Assembly: GCF_004664715.2 (NCBI RefSeq)
Contig: NC_051063.1
Coordinates: 109,440,829-109,504,828 of the forward strand
Reading direction: 5' to 3'
Length of the DNA: 64,000 nucleotides
From: Peromyscus leucopus
Lineage: Eukaryota; Chordata; Mammalia; Rodentia; Cricetidae
Under the pieces are notes generated by a model. The model did not search any database and was not told the DNA's origin. It saw only the letters and a program-made list of their open reading frames with translations. Shown here one piece after another: positions 35,390 to 47,500 of the stretch. Position numbers and translations under genes: made by a program. Position 1 is the first letter of the stretch. Each line of letters starts with the position of its first letter.

Positions 35390-35445
35390 AGAGCAGCACT
35401 TAGGGCAGAGCAGATGCTCAGTGGCTATTAAATGAATGAATAACC
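35390..35445 (+). repeat. L2-like 3' end scrap
   Basis: The short segment 'gagcagcacttagggcagag', then 'agatgctcagtggctattaa' and 'atgaatgaa', resembles the L2 3' terminus ('cagtgcctggcacatagtagg...aataaat...tgaatgaa'). It is very short, so the call is weak. Confidence 0.35.
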
Positions 35446-36419
35446 AGATGAAATCTGTGCTCCCACGATCCTAACCCAAGCTTTACTTCACTCCCCCCAG
35501 TAGTTAGCTATCAAACTGCATATACATCATTTAAACTGGCAAGGAGAGATAAAATACATGTCTTAGGTATGTATGAATATAATTGAAATAACCAAAAATC
35601 CTAGCTAGTATTTGTGTGTACTACATCACAGGGAGTTATAAGCATTTTACAACTATTAATACATTTAAGATTCATTTAAATCCATATGAATGCACTCATG
35701 TATGATCTATATATGTGGCCAATGACAGAGTTTCTTGCCCTTTCCATTTCTTACTGCCATCTAAGGCCTATCTGGTTTTAATTACTGAGACTCCTTTGAA
35801 AGCAGATGGAAAGGGGTGGGAGATGGGCAAGACTAAGAACTGGAGGTCTTATTGTGTGTGTCTATGAAAATGGCACTGTGCGGTAGAAGAAGGGATGGGG
35901 ATCACAGTTCTTGTAATAGGTGGCTCTATCTGCCTTAAGAAAGAGAAAATTAGTATTCTCCTAATAGACAGAATGTCATAGGAAAGTTCAACCTTGTTCA
36001 TAATACTGTAATTAGTATTTCATATACTATAATTTTAGTCTTGATGAGATAAGCATTTCCTGAAGAAATTTCAATATCTATATTGCTAGTGCTAGCAAAA
36101 AAAGGGCAATTTGAAATGACACATTTTAATACATAATAGCTGCCCCAACCTTTTGATGTAGCAGTGTGAATACCAAATTCTCTGGGACAGGATGAGAGGT
36201 GAGGTGCCTTCAAGGGGATAGGGCCTTTGTAAGAAACATGCCACATGTTGCTGAATGGAGCTAACCTCAGCCTTTCTGGGTCTTTTGCTGATCAGACTGG
36301 TGACATAGGCCCTTTCATGGAGTCATCTCACAATTCAAGCATGCTCAAGCACTGGGTGAGCTAAGTACCTGAGGACATTGCTTGTAGTTAAACAGAAAGA
36401 AGAGCATTAATAATTTTGA
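35446..36419. other. Unique non-coding sequence
   Basis: No gene or repeat was recognised in this stretch. Confidence 0.5.
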
Positions 36420-36545
36420 ATGAACTCTATGTGTCGTGCTTTACATGCCATTGATCCTTATCTTATAGATGAGAAAATCACTGCCCCAATAAGTGAGTTC
36501 AGTCCTGCATATGCAAGGCCAGTGAGTATTTAAGCTAGATTTATA
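36420..36545 (-). repeat. MIR SINE fragment, antisense
   Basis: Reversed MIR order: 'tgctttacatgccattgatc', 'cttatcttatagatgagaaa', 'gccagtgagtatttaagcta'. The 'atagatgagaaaatcactg' block matches the reversed MIR core. Confidence 0.55.
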
Positions 36546-37161
36546 TAATTGGAAAATTCATCCTGTGAACATTGTGGTACCACCTTAGAACATGTTGTTT
36601 ATCCAAAAATTCTTTGCTGGATGATATGATGCCCTAGTGATTTTGCTGAAGATAAATCATTGTAAGGAAAAATAGTGGGTACCAAAATTCCAATTACTTA
36701 AATATCACTGATGAGGAGATATATACTCCTTGCAAACATCCTTCTGATAGAGGACATAGAGGTTGGAATAAAAAAAAATGTTCCCATTGACTAGTTAAGT
36801 TTTTCTGGGGCCATTAGGGTAAGACTGCCTGCAGTGGCCATGGTAGAAATGGTTGCTGATTATAAATACTTATAACCACCCCTAGAGCATACTGTGGTTC
36901 TGAAAAGAAAAACACAACACTGCATTATCTTCCTACGAGCTGTTATTTCAACAGCTAGCTTTGATCATTTTCCTAACAGCTATCACAGATGTTCAGACTG
37001 AGGCCTCAACCGGGAACTACAGGTTGGGGGTAATTAAACTAGGTTTCCTCCAAGTGGATCATGCTCCTGGCCAGTACTAATGATCACCATCACTGCAGGG
37101 ACTGTGCAAGTGCCACTATTATCACTGACAGTGTGAGAAGGAAGAAGAATGAGAAGTAGAG
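36546..37161. other. Unique non-coding sequence
   Basis: No gene or repeat was recognised. Confidence 0.5.
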
Positions 37162-37181
37162 GTGTGTGTGTGTGTGTGTGT
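37162..37181. repeat. (GT)10 microsatellite
   Basis: A short uninterrupted array. Confidence 0.9.
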
Positions 37182-37369
37182 TGTTTATATTCTAGCTTAT
37201 ACCATGGCTGATGGCTGATCCTCAGCAATGACATATTGAATGAAAGAATTTACAGATAAATAGATGGTTAAAAACTGAGAACTACTAACACATATTAGTC
37301 TTTTTAGGACTCATAATACAGTATCAGAGACCGAGTGCTGTACTTAACAGTAATTTGTTTTTATCACTT

Positions 37370-37625
37370 TCTGGGCTGGAGAGGTTGCATCTTTTGAGGC
37401 TATTTTTGCTGGATGTCACTAGCCACGTGCTCATTATATTGTATGTGAAATTTTTCTCTGTGTGCACCTGACTTTGCTCTTACTCTTGTACGTAAAATCC
37501 TGTTGGTTAAGACACCACCTTTATAACTTCATTTACCTTTATTTACTCCCTTAAAAGTGTGTCTTCAAATACACTCACACTGGGGGCTATTATTTCAAAC
37601 CACTTATTTTTGGGAAGTACAATTC
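37370..37625 (-). mobile_element. Old mammalian LTR-like fragment (MaLR-like), antisense
   Basis: The right part matches the reversed start of an old mammalian LTR: 'ttatttactcccttaaaagt', 'gtgtcttcaaatacactcac', 'ttgggaagtacaattcagtc'. The left part ('ctctgtgtgcacctgacttt') fits the internal region. My memory places it among MaLR/MLT1-type repeats. It is strongly diverged, and the family name is uncertain. Confidence 0.45.
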
Positions 37626-37714
37626 AGTCCATAAAAAAACTAAATAAATTTAAATTTAAATGATGTCTTTATCTTAGGTTATTTACTGATTTTTCTAACT
37701 GGAGTTTTAATTTT

Positions 37715-37884
<170 letters not shown>

Positions 37885-37985
37885 ACCACTGCATGAGTAT
37901 GGAGGACAGAGGACAGAGTCTGTTCTTTCCTTGGATTACAATGTGCCATCGGATCCAGGGTAGAATGCAGGTCATCAGGCTTGTG
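37885..37985 (-). repeat. B4-like SINE remnant next to the GT-GA tract, antisense
   Basis: The segment 'gcatgagtatggaggacagagg', then '...ggtcatcaggcttgtgtgac', resembles the reversed 3' body of B4-class SINEs, in which the microsatellite would have grown. The similarity is weak. Confidence 0.4.
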
Positions 37986-38094
37986 TGACAATTGCTTGTA
38001 CTTCTGGAGTCACCTTGCAGTTCTCCTGACTAGAATTATTGTCATTATCCTTTGGAATCCCAAAGCACACTGTAATATAATGAGTCAATTTACG

Positions 38095-38173
38095 TGTTTC
38101 CCTCTCTCTCCCTCCCTCTCTCCCTCCCTCTCTCCATTTCTCCCCACAGTCTTCTTTCCTTTTTCTTTCTCCC
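38095..38173. repeat. Polypyrimidine CT/CCCT tract
   Basis: CTCTC and CCCT units dominate with few interruptions. The tract includes a 'tccccacag' sequence at about 38141-38149 that looks like a splice acceptor, but no downstream reading frame or donor supports an exon. Confidence 0.8.
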
Positions 38174-38234
38174 TCCTTTGTTGGCATAGTTGGAACCTCC
38201 TAGCCAGTCTCTATTTCTTTGGTCCTTTCTCTCA

Positions 38235-38470
38235 TTCTGTTTTACACTCAAAGTGAACTTGCAGGTCATGTTACTGCTCTGCTTTAAACTCCTTGGTGGC
38301 CCTATGAATTTCTGCACAAGTCCTCAGAACCACGTCTATGCAATGAACTCACTTCCAGATGGCTCCTTGTACTCTACCCTGTGGTCAGGCAGAGCCACAG
38401 GAGATTCTGTTGTGTCTTGGCTGTGAGCACATTGTCTCAACTCCATGAAGGTCCTGCTTTCCCCTGATCT
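38235..38470 (+). repeat. L2 LINE fragment
   Basis: The 'gcaggtcatgttactgctct' then 'gctttaaactccttggtggc' blocks follow the mammalian L2 3' ORF/UTR order ('tgatcatgtcactcccctgcttaaaacc...aatggc'). Later '...ctccatgaaggtcctgcttt' fits the segment before the L2 end. It is ancient and has no intact frame. Confidence 0.55.
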
Positions 38471-38574
38471 TGTGCCTGTACTTACTCATGGACATAAACA
38501 TTCATGTTCTTTGAAATCCACTAAGTTCCATCCTTCACTGAAGATTCTCTTTTCAAAGTGTCCCTTTTATTCTT

Positions 38575-38771
38575 TTTGTAATTTATATTTATTATGTGTA
38601 CATGTGCACCTCTGTTTGGGGGGGGTGGTGGTGGTATATGCACCTGATGCCTGTGGAAGACACTGCCAGATTCCCTGGATCTACAGTTACAGGCAGCTGT
38701 CACCCAATGTGAACTAGTGTCATCTTCACGAGTAGTATATACTCTTAATGCTAAGCCATATTTTCAGCCCC
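38575..38771 (-). mobile_element. B3-type SINE, antisense
   Basis: Reversed B3 features: 'gcacctgatgcctgtggaag', 'ccagattccctggatctaca', 'gttacaggcagctgtcaccc', and the head 'atgctaagccatattttcagcccc'. A G-rich GGTGGT patch replaces the tail. It is diverged. Confidence 0.78.
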
Positions 38772-39440
38772 TTTTCACTTTATTTTAATGTACATTTTAG
38801 ATGAGAATTACAACAGGATATATCTAAGAATAACCATATCCACTAAAACACTGGCATGGCAGTTCTCACTGATTGACAGAGCAGCTCTTATTTGTACAAT
38901 ATTATTGCATAACAAATATAAATTATGTGAAAAATTTCTAAAGGCACATGAGAACAATCAAAATGACATAGAATAAGGAAGGAAATGAGATGCTTTTTCC
39001 TCAGCTGTACTTTATAGCTTTTGTCTAATGTTATGGAGAAAACAGTGTTATGTAAAGTGAAGTATATAATTCAATAAAGAAGGAAGTGTATGAAGTGGAG
39101 TGCTAAATGCTACCCACAAACTCTGCTCAAACCCTTGGCTAGCTTTTGAACTGTTTACACAGGATAGATGCAATCATCACAAAAAAAGCAACCTATCAAA
39201 AAGATTTCAGCTAGCCTGTACCAGGAAAAGTCATAATTTGGATTCTGAACTCAGTCAAGTTAGTTGGAATATACTTCAAATAAATACATTCAAGGAAACA
39301 TAAGAGAATCCAGAGTATCTATCATATATTAACTATACAATGTTTGAGTTATAATACCAGAGTGAGAAGACCAAAATCAATGTTTAAAAACAACAGAATC
39401 TGTATGTTGCTAAGACACAGGTGAAAGTAATACCACATAA
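38772..39440. other. Unique AT-rich sequence
   Basis: No gene or repeat was recognised. Confidence 0.5.
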
Positions 39441-39525
39441 GGGTCTGGGGATGTATATTAGTGGTGGAGTTCTCATTTAGCTTTTGCAAGGTTCTATGTT
39501 CAACCCCCAGCACTGCAATTACATA
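39441..39525 (+). mobile_element. ID-like SINE, degenerate
   Basis: The segment 'gggtctggggatgtatatta', then 'gtggtggagttctcatttag', then 'caaggttctatgttcaaccc' and 'ccagcactgcaatt', follows the ID element (BC1/tRNA-Ala derived). The A box and B box can be placed but are mutated. A GT microsatellite occupies the position of the tail. Confidence 0.65.
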
Positions 39526-39538
39526 TATGTATGTATGT

Positions 39539-39540
<2 letters not shown>

Positions 39541-39584
<44 letters not shown>
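39541..39584. repeat. (TG)22 microsatellite
   Basis: A 44-base uninterrupted array just 3' of an ID-like SINE, with short ATGT units on both sides. Confidence 0.97.
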
Positions 39585-39585
<1 letters not shown>

Positions 39586-39966
39586 TGTGTGTGTTGATGT
39601 ATGCATGTGAGTACAGGGGCCTGTGAAATTCAAAAGAGGGTGTTGGGTACCTTGGAGCTGGATTTACTAGGTAAATGAAAACTAATAGGATTTGCAACTA
39701 ACAGGCACCAAAGACTTGCAGGGAAAAGAACATCCAAGTCTTGAAACACAGTTAAGTCACTAGTTTCCCTGTTCAGGGAAAAGACATTAGCTTCATAAAA
39801 CGCTGAGAAACAAGGGATGTGAAAATTATGTTACAGGACCTGGCCAGCAAGATTGAGTCATCCAGGTCTGCATGGCATCCCAGGCCTGCCATGACTCTAG
39901 CTGCTGAGCCCTCCCCTGAAGCTTTGTCCCATCATGTGTGAGTGTCTGTTTTTTCCAGAAAGGAAC

Positions 39967-40359
39967 TGTGGTGGTTTGAATAGGAATGGCTCCCCTAGGC
40001 TCCTATCTTTACATGCTTGGTCACTAAGGAGTGGCACTACTTGACAGGGATTGGAATATGCAGACTTTTGGAGTAGCTGTGGCCTTGCTGGAAGAAGTGT
40101 GTCACTGGAGGTGGGCCTTGGGACTTCAAATATTCAAGCCAGGCCCAGTGTCTCTCTCTTCCTGCTGCCGGCAGATTCAGATGTAGATCTCAGCTACTTC
40201 TCCCACACCATGTCTGCCTGCATGCCTCCATGATTCCCACCATGATGACAGTGGACTAAACCTCTGAAATGGTAAGTAAGTCTCAGTTAAATGCTTTCCT
40301 TTGTAAGAGTTGCTGTGGTCATGGTGTCTCTTGACAGCAATAGGACATGGACTAAGACA
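39967..40359 (+). mobile_element. Rodent MaLR-type LTR, solo
   Basis: This 393-bp element begins 'tgtggtggtttgaataggaa' and ends 'gacatggactaagaca', with TG/CA ends. Flanking 5-mers ggaac (39962-39966) and ggtac (40360-40364) share 4 of 5 bases, fitting the 5-bp duplications of ERVL-type elements. The internal blocks 'gtgtcactggaggtgggcct' and 'agagttgctgtggtcatggt' are typical of abundant rodent MaLR LTRs. No internal retroviral sequence is attached. The 60-codon open frame is incidental. Confidence 0.8.
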
Positions 40360-40364
40360 GGTAC

Positions 40365-42069
40365 CACATGCCCATTGGTGAGAGGTAAGAGCCTGTGAGA
40401 GGTAAGCTCCTGAAGCCTTTGCTGCAGCTCCTTCAGATCACTCCCACATCCTTTAATTTCAGGGCTCCGGTTATACTATTGGCCCATTCTTCATCACTTT
40501 CTACCTATTCCTGAAGCATTTTACTCTGATAGCAGTCACCTATTTTCTCCGTAATTCTACAATTTTATTCTTATAATAAACTTTTCAAAATCTTTTAACA
40601 ATATCAGGGCATCATGGATCTGTAAGCTACAACCAAGTTACATAGATGCAGGAACTAAAAATAGGGTTTTATTTCTGGCTGTATTAGGGTCTATAAGATA
40701 TACTTTAAGATAGCTCATTTACCCTAATGCAATAACCAAGCTATCTTATCAAATTGAGATAAACATTGTTCGCCTTTCTTTAGTTTGTTTTGAAGAACAG
40801 TATGCACTTGTACTATATAATGTTCTAAAAATACAACATTAATATATTGTTCAAATGAATAATGCCACCTCATTTTAGCATTAATGAGAATTTGTATGCT
40901 AATACTTGAGTTGGCTCTTACATGGAAAGACATAATACATATTGTATTTTAAAACTCATAATAATTTAGAGGTACTAAGATTTTAGTACTTTCATTCCAT
41001 GGTTATATCTGCTAACATTATCTTTTCTTTGATGCACGTGAACATGATAAATCACTGCCTAGGAATCAGTACAGGAACATAGGTTTAGAGAAGACTGTAC
41101 TCATCGGTAGCCCTTTAAATGTGCTCCAGCAAACCCTTTGTCTCTTCTAATCTTGCCCAGGACTAAAGGTCCAACTATTAGATGTATTTCCTACTCTTCA
41201 TATTGCTTAGTTTAAAATTTTCGCTATGAATTTCCTCAAATTTAAAGTAAGAATCTCATCCATTCTTACTTAAATGGAAATATATTGCTTTCATTTTTAT
41301 TATAATCATGCTTCTTTATAATGGGTTCACTCTGTTTGTCATGTACAAATGAATTCCCAGTGGCAGTTCACAAGATCTTCTTCAATAGATGCTACAAAGA
41401 TAACTGGATGGAAAATTTGGTTGGAGAATGGAAATTGGGGCTAGCTCTCTTCTAGGTAGTGATGTGCACAGCTACATCCTGGTTGTGGAGACAACGCTGT
41501 TCAGCTTTTTTTCACTCTTTAGGTCAACTTCATATTTTTTTAACAGATCTAAGGACTTACATGTTATGCATTGCTCAGTCTCAGCCATTTTCTATTTGTA
41601 TCTCCAAAGTCGAGCAAGGGAGAGTTGATAATAACTGACAGCATCTAGAAATGAGAATCGTGTGGACTTATGAAAGCTGGGGTAGGGGATTATCTCCCAG
41701 AAGTACAACTGAGGGTGTCACCTCTAAAAGGATAGAGGGCAGAAGGATTTGAGACTAAACACATCACCAGGGTTGCAATGTCTCACATCATTGTCCTCTT
41801 TTATGACTCTTCTGCTTTGGTCTTGACCTATTTTGGCCTTGTTGGTCTAAGAAGTAAGAGGAAGGATGATGAGGAGAGAGTAAGAGGATAGAATAGAGGA
41901 GGGGAAGGAACTAAGAAGGCATGGAAATGATTGTGGACTTGGGCTGAAAGGTTTTTTGGGGGACCACACATAAGGCATACATAGGACTTTTTCTTATGCA
42001 GAGACATAGAAAGTGTGGGGAGCAGATACACACACAGTCTGTCCTGTAGCAGATACAACAGCTAGACGC
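40365..42069. other. Unique non-coding sequence
   Basis: No gene, SINE or LINE was recognised. Frames are at most 76 codons. Confidence 0.5.
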
Positions 42070-42170
42070 ATTCAGAATTTAACCCTCACCATTAGGCTGT
42101 AAAGCAGTTATTAACTCCATTTCACTGATGAGACCAATAAAGCACAGAGATCAAAAGTAAGCCTTTGAAA
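42070..42170 (-). repeat. MIR SINE fragment, antisense
   Basis: Reversed MIR core: 'gaatttaaccctcaccatta', 'cagttattaactccatttca', 'ctgatgagaccaataaagca'. It corresponds to 'attatccccatttacagatgaggaaactgaggc'. Confidence 0.55.
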
Positions 42171-42296
42171 GCCCTTGGTCCACTGCCAACTAGTTGAACT
42201 TGGACAAAACACAATTATTGATTTTCTCCCCTCATTTTTTCTTTCTCTTCATTTTTCCTCTATTTTGTTTTTTGCATTGAGAGAAACAGAGAGAGA

Positions 42297-42297
42297 G

Positions 42298-42364
<67 letters not shown>
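42297..42364. repeat. (GATA)5-(GA)24 compound microsatellite
   Basis: GATA units at 42297-42316 are followed by GA units at 42317-42364, with short GA runs upstream. The long homopurine part is triplex-prone. Confidence 0.97.
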
Positions 42365-42368
<4 letters not shown>

Positions 42369-42401
42369 AGATTAACTAGAGAGTTTCTCCCATTTTTAAA
42401 C

Positions 42402-42555
42402 TTTGTTTCATTTTGCTTTTTCTGGGATAAGGTCTCTTATAGCCCCAGAGTTGCCTGGAACTTGTTTGTTTGTAGCTGAGGTAGCCTTGGCCTTTTGACC
42501 TTCAGGACTCAGCTCCTAAGTGCAGGGATTACAGATATGTGCCACCATGCCCAGT
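42402..42555 (-). mobile_element. Old B1-type SINE, antisense
   Basis: Reversed B1 blocks remain: 'tctgggataaggtctcttat', 'gttgcctggaacttgtttgt', 'gcagggattacagatatgtg', 'ccaccatgcccag'. The many differences suggest an early B1 (B1F/PB1 type). Confidence 0.75.
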
Positions 42556-43175
42556 TTGGCTTTTTGCTTATTTTTAACACTGAGGAAATGTATAAACAAT
42601 CACTCCCACATTTTATACTATACACTCTTTTTAGATATCTTCATCAATAGAGAAATACAATTTTGCTGAAGTTGCTAATAAGTCCCCAATGTCTGGCTCA
42701 CTTCCTATTCTCTTTGTTCTTTCATTCTCTCTGGCTGTAAGAAGAGGACATTGGCCTGATAAGTGGCTATGATATCCTGGAGATAACAGGTATCACGTTT
42801 CCACTCTGGAGTCTCTTACATATTCTTATTCTTTGTACAAGACACGTGTCCTTTGTGCCACTGTGCCTTCAGCATGCAAAAAGTGCCACTTAAAGAAAGA
42901 TGACTACCGGTTCCCTACCTACTTAAAAAGCAATCATGTTGTCTTTACCTTGACAGAGAAAAAATACAAACAAACAGTAGGCAATCAACGTGTTTACATT
43001 TTATTATTTGCTCCAAGCCAGTGTGGTGCTGGTAGAGCAGGATCCATTTAAGTAAACGGCCTCTCTGACATGCAAAAGTTCTTCATAAGCAAGAGGCTCT
43101 AGGGCTCAATAAAACTGGGATCCTAGCCAAACTTATGTAATCTTTTTTAGAAGTTTTTAGTTTGTAGTTATTATT
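42556..43175. other. Unique non-coding sequence
   Basis: No gene or repeat was recognised. A 72-codon frame (42833-43051) has no domain. Confidence 0.5.
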
Positions 43176-43333
43176 GTTTAGTTTGTTAGTTAGTTTTGAG
43201 ACAGGGTCTACTTATATATCCTTATCTAGACTGGAAGTTACTATGTAGACCAGACTGACCTGGAACTCCTAGAAATTCTCCTGCAGCTGCTTCCCGAGTG
43301 CTAGAATTAAAGGGGTGAACCACCATACCAGGC
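43176..43333 (-). mobile_element. B1 SINE, antisense, diverged
   Basis: Reversed B1: 'gttttgagacagggtctact', 'atgtagaccagactgacctg', 'gaactcctagaaattctcct', 'cccgagtgctagaattaaag', 'accaccataccaggc'. Moderately old. Confidence 0.85.
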
Positions 43334-43439
43334 ATGTGATTATTTTTGAGTGTTATGATATACAAATCCATAGTCCAATTTCTTGGTAAGCAATCCTTTC
43401 CTCTGCCATCATTTTATGTATATATTTATATGCTCTATG

Positions 43440-43985
43440 TATATGTGCGAGTGCACCCTTGAAAGTGTGAAGGTACACAGTGGGCATATAGGTGTGTGTG
43501 CATGCACATGGACATATCTATGTTTTGTAGCAGGGTGGGGGAGCAAGATTAATTTTGGGAATCTAGAAATCTTCCTCCATTTCTTCCCATCTTATTCCCT
43601 TTGCTGTTGTTGTCTTTTTGAGACAGGGTTTCTTTGTGTAACAGCCCTGGCTGTCCTGGAACTCACTCTGTAGTCCAGGCTGGCCTCAAACTCTTAGAGA
43701 TCCTCTTGCCTTTGCCTCCCGAGTGCTGGGACCTTAAAGGCCTGTGCCACCACCGCCTGGCCCATCTCCCTCTTTCTGAGGCAGAATTTCCCGATTGAAC
43801 CCAGAGCTAGCTGACATGGCTAGTTGTGACAACCAACTTGACCCAGGAGATCCTCATCTATGCCTTCTGAGACTGAAATGAGAACTGTTGCACCCACTTG
43901 CCTTATGTGGGTGCTGGAGATCTGAACTTCAGTTCTCATTTTGTTCAGAAAGCTTTAACTGATGAGCCTGCCCCTCAACCTGGCT
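43440..43985 (-). mobile_element. B4 SINE, antisense, split by a B1
   Basis: The left part is the reversed 3' B4 region with GTGTGTGCATGCACATGG. The right part holds reversed middle and head blocks: 'cagagctagctgacatggct', 'ttatgtgggtgctggagatc', 'tgaacttcagttctcatttt', 'gatgagcctgcccc'. A B1 at 43603-43761 sits between the parts, so the B4 is the older insertion. Confidence 0.65.
43603..43761 (-). mobile_element. B1 SINE, antisense, inside B4
   Basis: Well preserved reversed B1: 'ttgagacagggtttctttgt', 'ctgtcctggaactcactctg', 'agtccaggctggcctcaaac', 'tcccgagtgctgggacctta', 'gccaccaccgcctggc'. It interrupts the B4 remnant around it. Confidence 0.92.
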
Positions 43986-44958
43986 AGCCCTCTTTTATTG
44001 TTGAAATTTCTATCTGCATTACTGGGATTTATGGCAATTCTAGTGTCTTCTACAGCACATTTTGAGAAAAGCTGACTTAGAAACACTTAGCCACCCATAT
44101 CTGCTCCATGGAATTCTACTGGTCAGGATTTGGTAGGCATCATACTAAGGAAATTAAGGTCCTTATCCAACTCTATGAGGGATACAGGAGAGTTTCAGTA
44201 TACTTTGCATTGCTGTAGATATTTAACATTTGGGGGGCACACATGTCAATCATGTTTCATCTTCACACTGACCTGATAAGAAATACAGGGAGATAGCTCT
44301 ATGGCTTCCACTATGAATCCTAGGTACCAGTTAGTAAATATTCTTGTCTGATACACACTTAAATTACCTTGCAAATCAACACCACTACTGACAAAATCAT
44401 TTAAATAACTATTATGTTCTCACTTTACTAGTGAACAAATAGATGCTCAGAAAAGCTGAGCCAAAGACCAGCTATTTATTACCTTTACCCATTGTGTGGA
44501 TTTTGGCTGACTTCTCTACTCCAATAGATGGGTTGAAGGTTTTGAGACATAAGAACGTCCCAGGATTTCTACAAAGTCAAGGATGTGCTCAGTTGACCCA
44601 GGATGCTTTCTGGCAGAAGACTGAGCCTCCACCAACACAAGTATATCTTATTATGCAACCCTCATTCTTTACCACCAAGTCCCAAAAGGGGTCTAATAAA
44701 ATCATAATTAATCATTTTATCAGACCAAACATTAATTGGACACAATTAAGGTCTATGATGAGTATAAATCTCTTGTTGAATACTAATTCCATTTGCAGTC
44801 CAGTCTTTATGTGGTAGTGCTTACAGACTCCAGGATGGGAGTCTGATCCTTTCTCAGCACGATTTGTGCCATAGCCTTGCTGACCTGTACAATGGGGAGA
44901 ACAGCTTGTGTGATGCTGGTAAACTCTGAACACCAGCTCTCTCCCCCTCTCCTGGTCT

Positions 44959-44962
<4 letters not shown>
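43986..44962. other. Unique sequence with the longest open frame of the window
   Basis: A 124-codon plus-strand frame lies at 44443-44817, but it has no recognisable domain, no Kozak-like support and no splice context. A reversed MIR scrap may cover about 44340-44470. Confidence 0.4.

Positions 44963-45012
<50 letters not shown>
44963..45012. repeat. (GT)25 microsatellite
   Basis: 50 bases uninterrupted; probably polymorphic. Confidence 0.97.
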
Positions 45013-45014
<2 letters not shown>

Positions 45015-47394
45015 GGTTTTATCTCTGTGTGTCTTTCCAAAGAACAGCTTATCTTTAACAAGGCACTAAGAATCGAGTGGGGTTTTGGAGGTGGGCCTCA
45101 AAAATTATGTATATCAATTTGTGGTTCATGCCCGTGGTTCAGGGGTGGCTCTGTCTTAGCAATAAGTAGATTCTTCACCCTATGGAATCTTGTTTGTTAG
45201 TTTTCCTTTGTAAGCAAAGTCAAAGTATTTACCAGTAGTTTGTAATAAGTAAATTAATTTACATAAAGACATACAATACCATTTCTTCACTTTCTCTAAT
45301 ATTTATCATTACTATATTTTTCTCTTTTCTTAAGCTTACTAAAAAATAAACTTAAGACATACATATAGTTCTTAAGACAGTAAAACTCAGACTTTTAAAC
45401 TCGGAACATCTGGTCCCATGAAACTGGGAGTGACTGAGGCTGGCACTTGAGCTCAGGTCTAGTTGATGCTAAAGTGTTTGTGTGCTGTCAGCCCATGCTG
45501 CTGTATGAACACATTTCAGTCCTTTCCCTCCTCCCTGTCTTCAGTGGAACTCCTTTCTAGTCACTGTCTGCCTCAGTCTGCCTGTTGAGGTGAACATACT
45601 CACTGTTCTGTTTTTTGGCCAGTGAAATCATAGGCACGTTTGCCTCTCTCCAATAGGTGTGGGAATCCCTAAAGTCCAAATTATGTCAAGGTGTCTTATC
45701 AGCCATATAACAGCTCTGAACAGCCTGTTGAGACTTCATAACTGTCTTATAATTCAAACCTAAATACTTACAGGAGTCTGAGAATCACATAGAATATGGA
45801 AACTAATACCCTTGTGAGAAAATCCCATTGCCCTCCACTTAATGGCTTCATTCCTGATGATCTTGGTAGTTTTATGTCCATGAACTCCAGCTAGGCCTCC
45901 CAGGAGCTCATAGAAATGTGTGGCTTCTAGTTTCCGAGGCAGATTAGAGTCTCAGGGAGACACAGTAAATACGATCTACTAATTTGTTTCCATCAACTCC
46001 TATATGAATTTGGAAAATTCTATAAATTTATTACAGAGAGTTGAAAACACTTAACCATGGCACTTTTGTTTAATGCCCCCTCCACCTCTTTGTGTCTGTT
46101 TGGTACATGAAATTAACAATGAATGCACACCATTCCCATGACAGGTCATTCACTAAGTGATCAGAGGACTTCTCCAATGCCAGGATAACATGTGGTGAGG
46201 GCTTTGAGGTGCTTGTTTTGATTTTCCCAGCATGCCTCATGCTCTTGGTCCCACAGAGCTCTTAGATGTCCACAGGAGGATGAGCAGACAGCCCTGCACA
46301 CTGAGAGGATTAGATTTCTTTGCTCAATCCTTTTGTTGGGGTGAGGCATTTATGAAAGGGAAGAGCACAGCTTATCTTCTAATACTTCTTTGCTTCCTGA
46401 TGTCCAGCAATATTGGAACATCACTTTCTGTAGATTCTGTCCATTGGTTAGTGGGTCAGGCTAAGTCTCTGAATGTGATGCTGGCCCCTGTCTAATACCT
46501 TCACCTATGGAATTTGTATTAAGAAGTTAGGCTAAGATCAAGTTTTTTGGATATGATGAGAGCAGTACAGGGATTGCAATCTCACAGACCTGTACCTCTG
46601 TTTCCTAACAGCGATGTTTAATGAGGCTTATGTCTGGACTTCTGTTCATAGGCGATTCTATATTTATGTGTTAAATAGGCATGGCTAGTGAGTGTGCCCT
46701 TCAATTAATTCTCAATGTTGAATAAAGAAACACAGCCACATGCTTCCATTTGATGCCCTGTAGTTTCCAATGTGCAGTAATTCCCATTCCTCACATAGGA
46801 ATACTGACAAATTTATCATTCTTAATTTTTCTTCCAGTTGAGCAGTACCTGCAGTCCTGCAAGTAGGACCTGACCTGTGGAAAATAGAGCCCAGGGCTTC
46901 CCACATATACACTACATCAGTTAGAAAATTGCTCCATGTGTTCGTGTGCAGGATTGTGTCAGCCCACAGCTGTACTTTCAGGAAACACAGCAGAGTTTGC
47001 TAGAAACAAGTAGTAATGTGATCTTCCAGAGGAAGGCAGTCTTAACACGGGGAGATCCTGATAGAACATGATATGAAATTGCCAACACAATAAAGTTATA
47101 TGACATCTCTGCTGCAGAGTGAATTCTGTCTGGGAGTCAACCTGCTAAGGAGAAGTCTGCAGACTAGTGAATGGCTGAGGCTTCTCTAAACCCCCAGAAA
47201 GTGGTCTATAACATTGATTTCAGAAGATGGCAATGTTCTCCACACCTAAGTCCACTTACACACCTTGTCTCTACCCTGCTCAGTCAAGAGACTGGCTAGG
47301 ATAGGGAATAAGAACCAAGGAATTACCCACAAGCTTGGGAAGTGGCTTGGAGCAGGTATGACAAACAGTGCTCAAAATACACCTGTAGCAACAT
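45013..47394. other. Mostly unique non-coding sequence
   Basis: No gene, SINE or LINE was recognised over about 2.4 kb. Frames are at most 87 codons. Confidence 0.5.
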
Positions 47395-47500
47395 TGTCTA
47401 GGTTCCAATTAGAGGCCAGTGACTTTGAGCAAGTCACTCAGACTCCTTCAACCTGAGATTCCTCATGTGGACATTTGGGAAAATGCTTGTATGTAATCAC
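47395..47500 (+). repeat. MIR SINE fragment
   Basis: MIR blocks in order: 'ggccagtgactttgagcaag', 'tcactcagactccttcaacc', 'tgagattcctcatgtggaca', 'tttgggaaaatgcttgtatg'. Plus strand, moderate quality. Confidence 0.6.

Noticed and set aside
38095..38173. Polypyrimidine tract followed by CCACAG, like a 3' splice site
   Set aside because: No downstream coding frame with a matching donor, and CT repeats produce such sequences often.
44443..44817. 124-codon plus-strand open frame, the longest in the window
   Set aside because: No recognisable domain, no codon bias or splice context. A frame of this length is expected by chance in 64 kb read in six frames.
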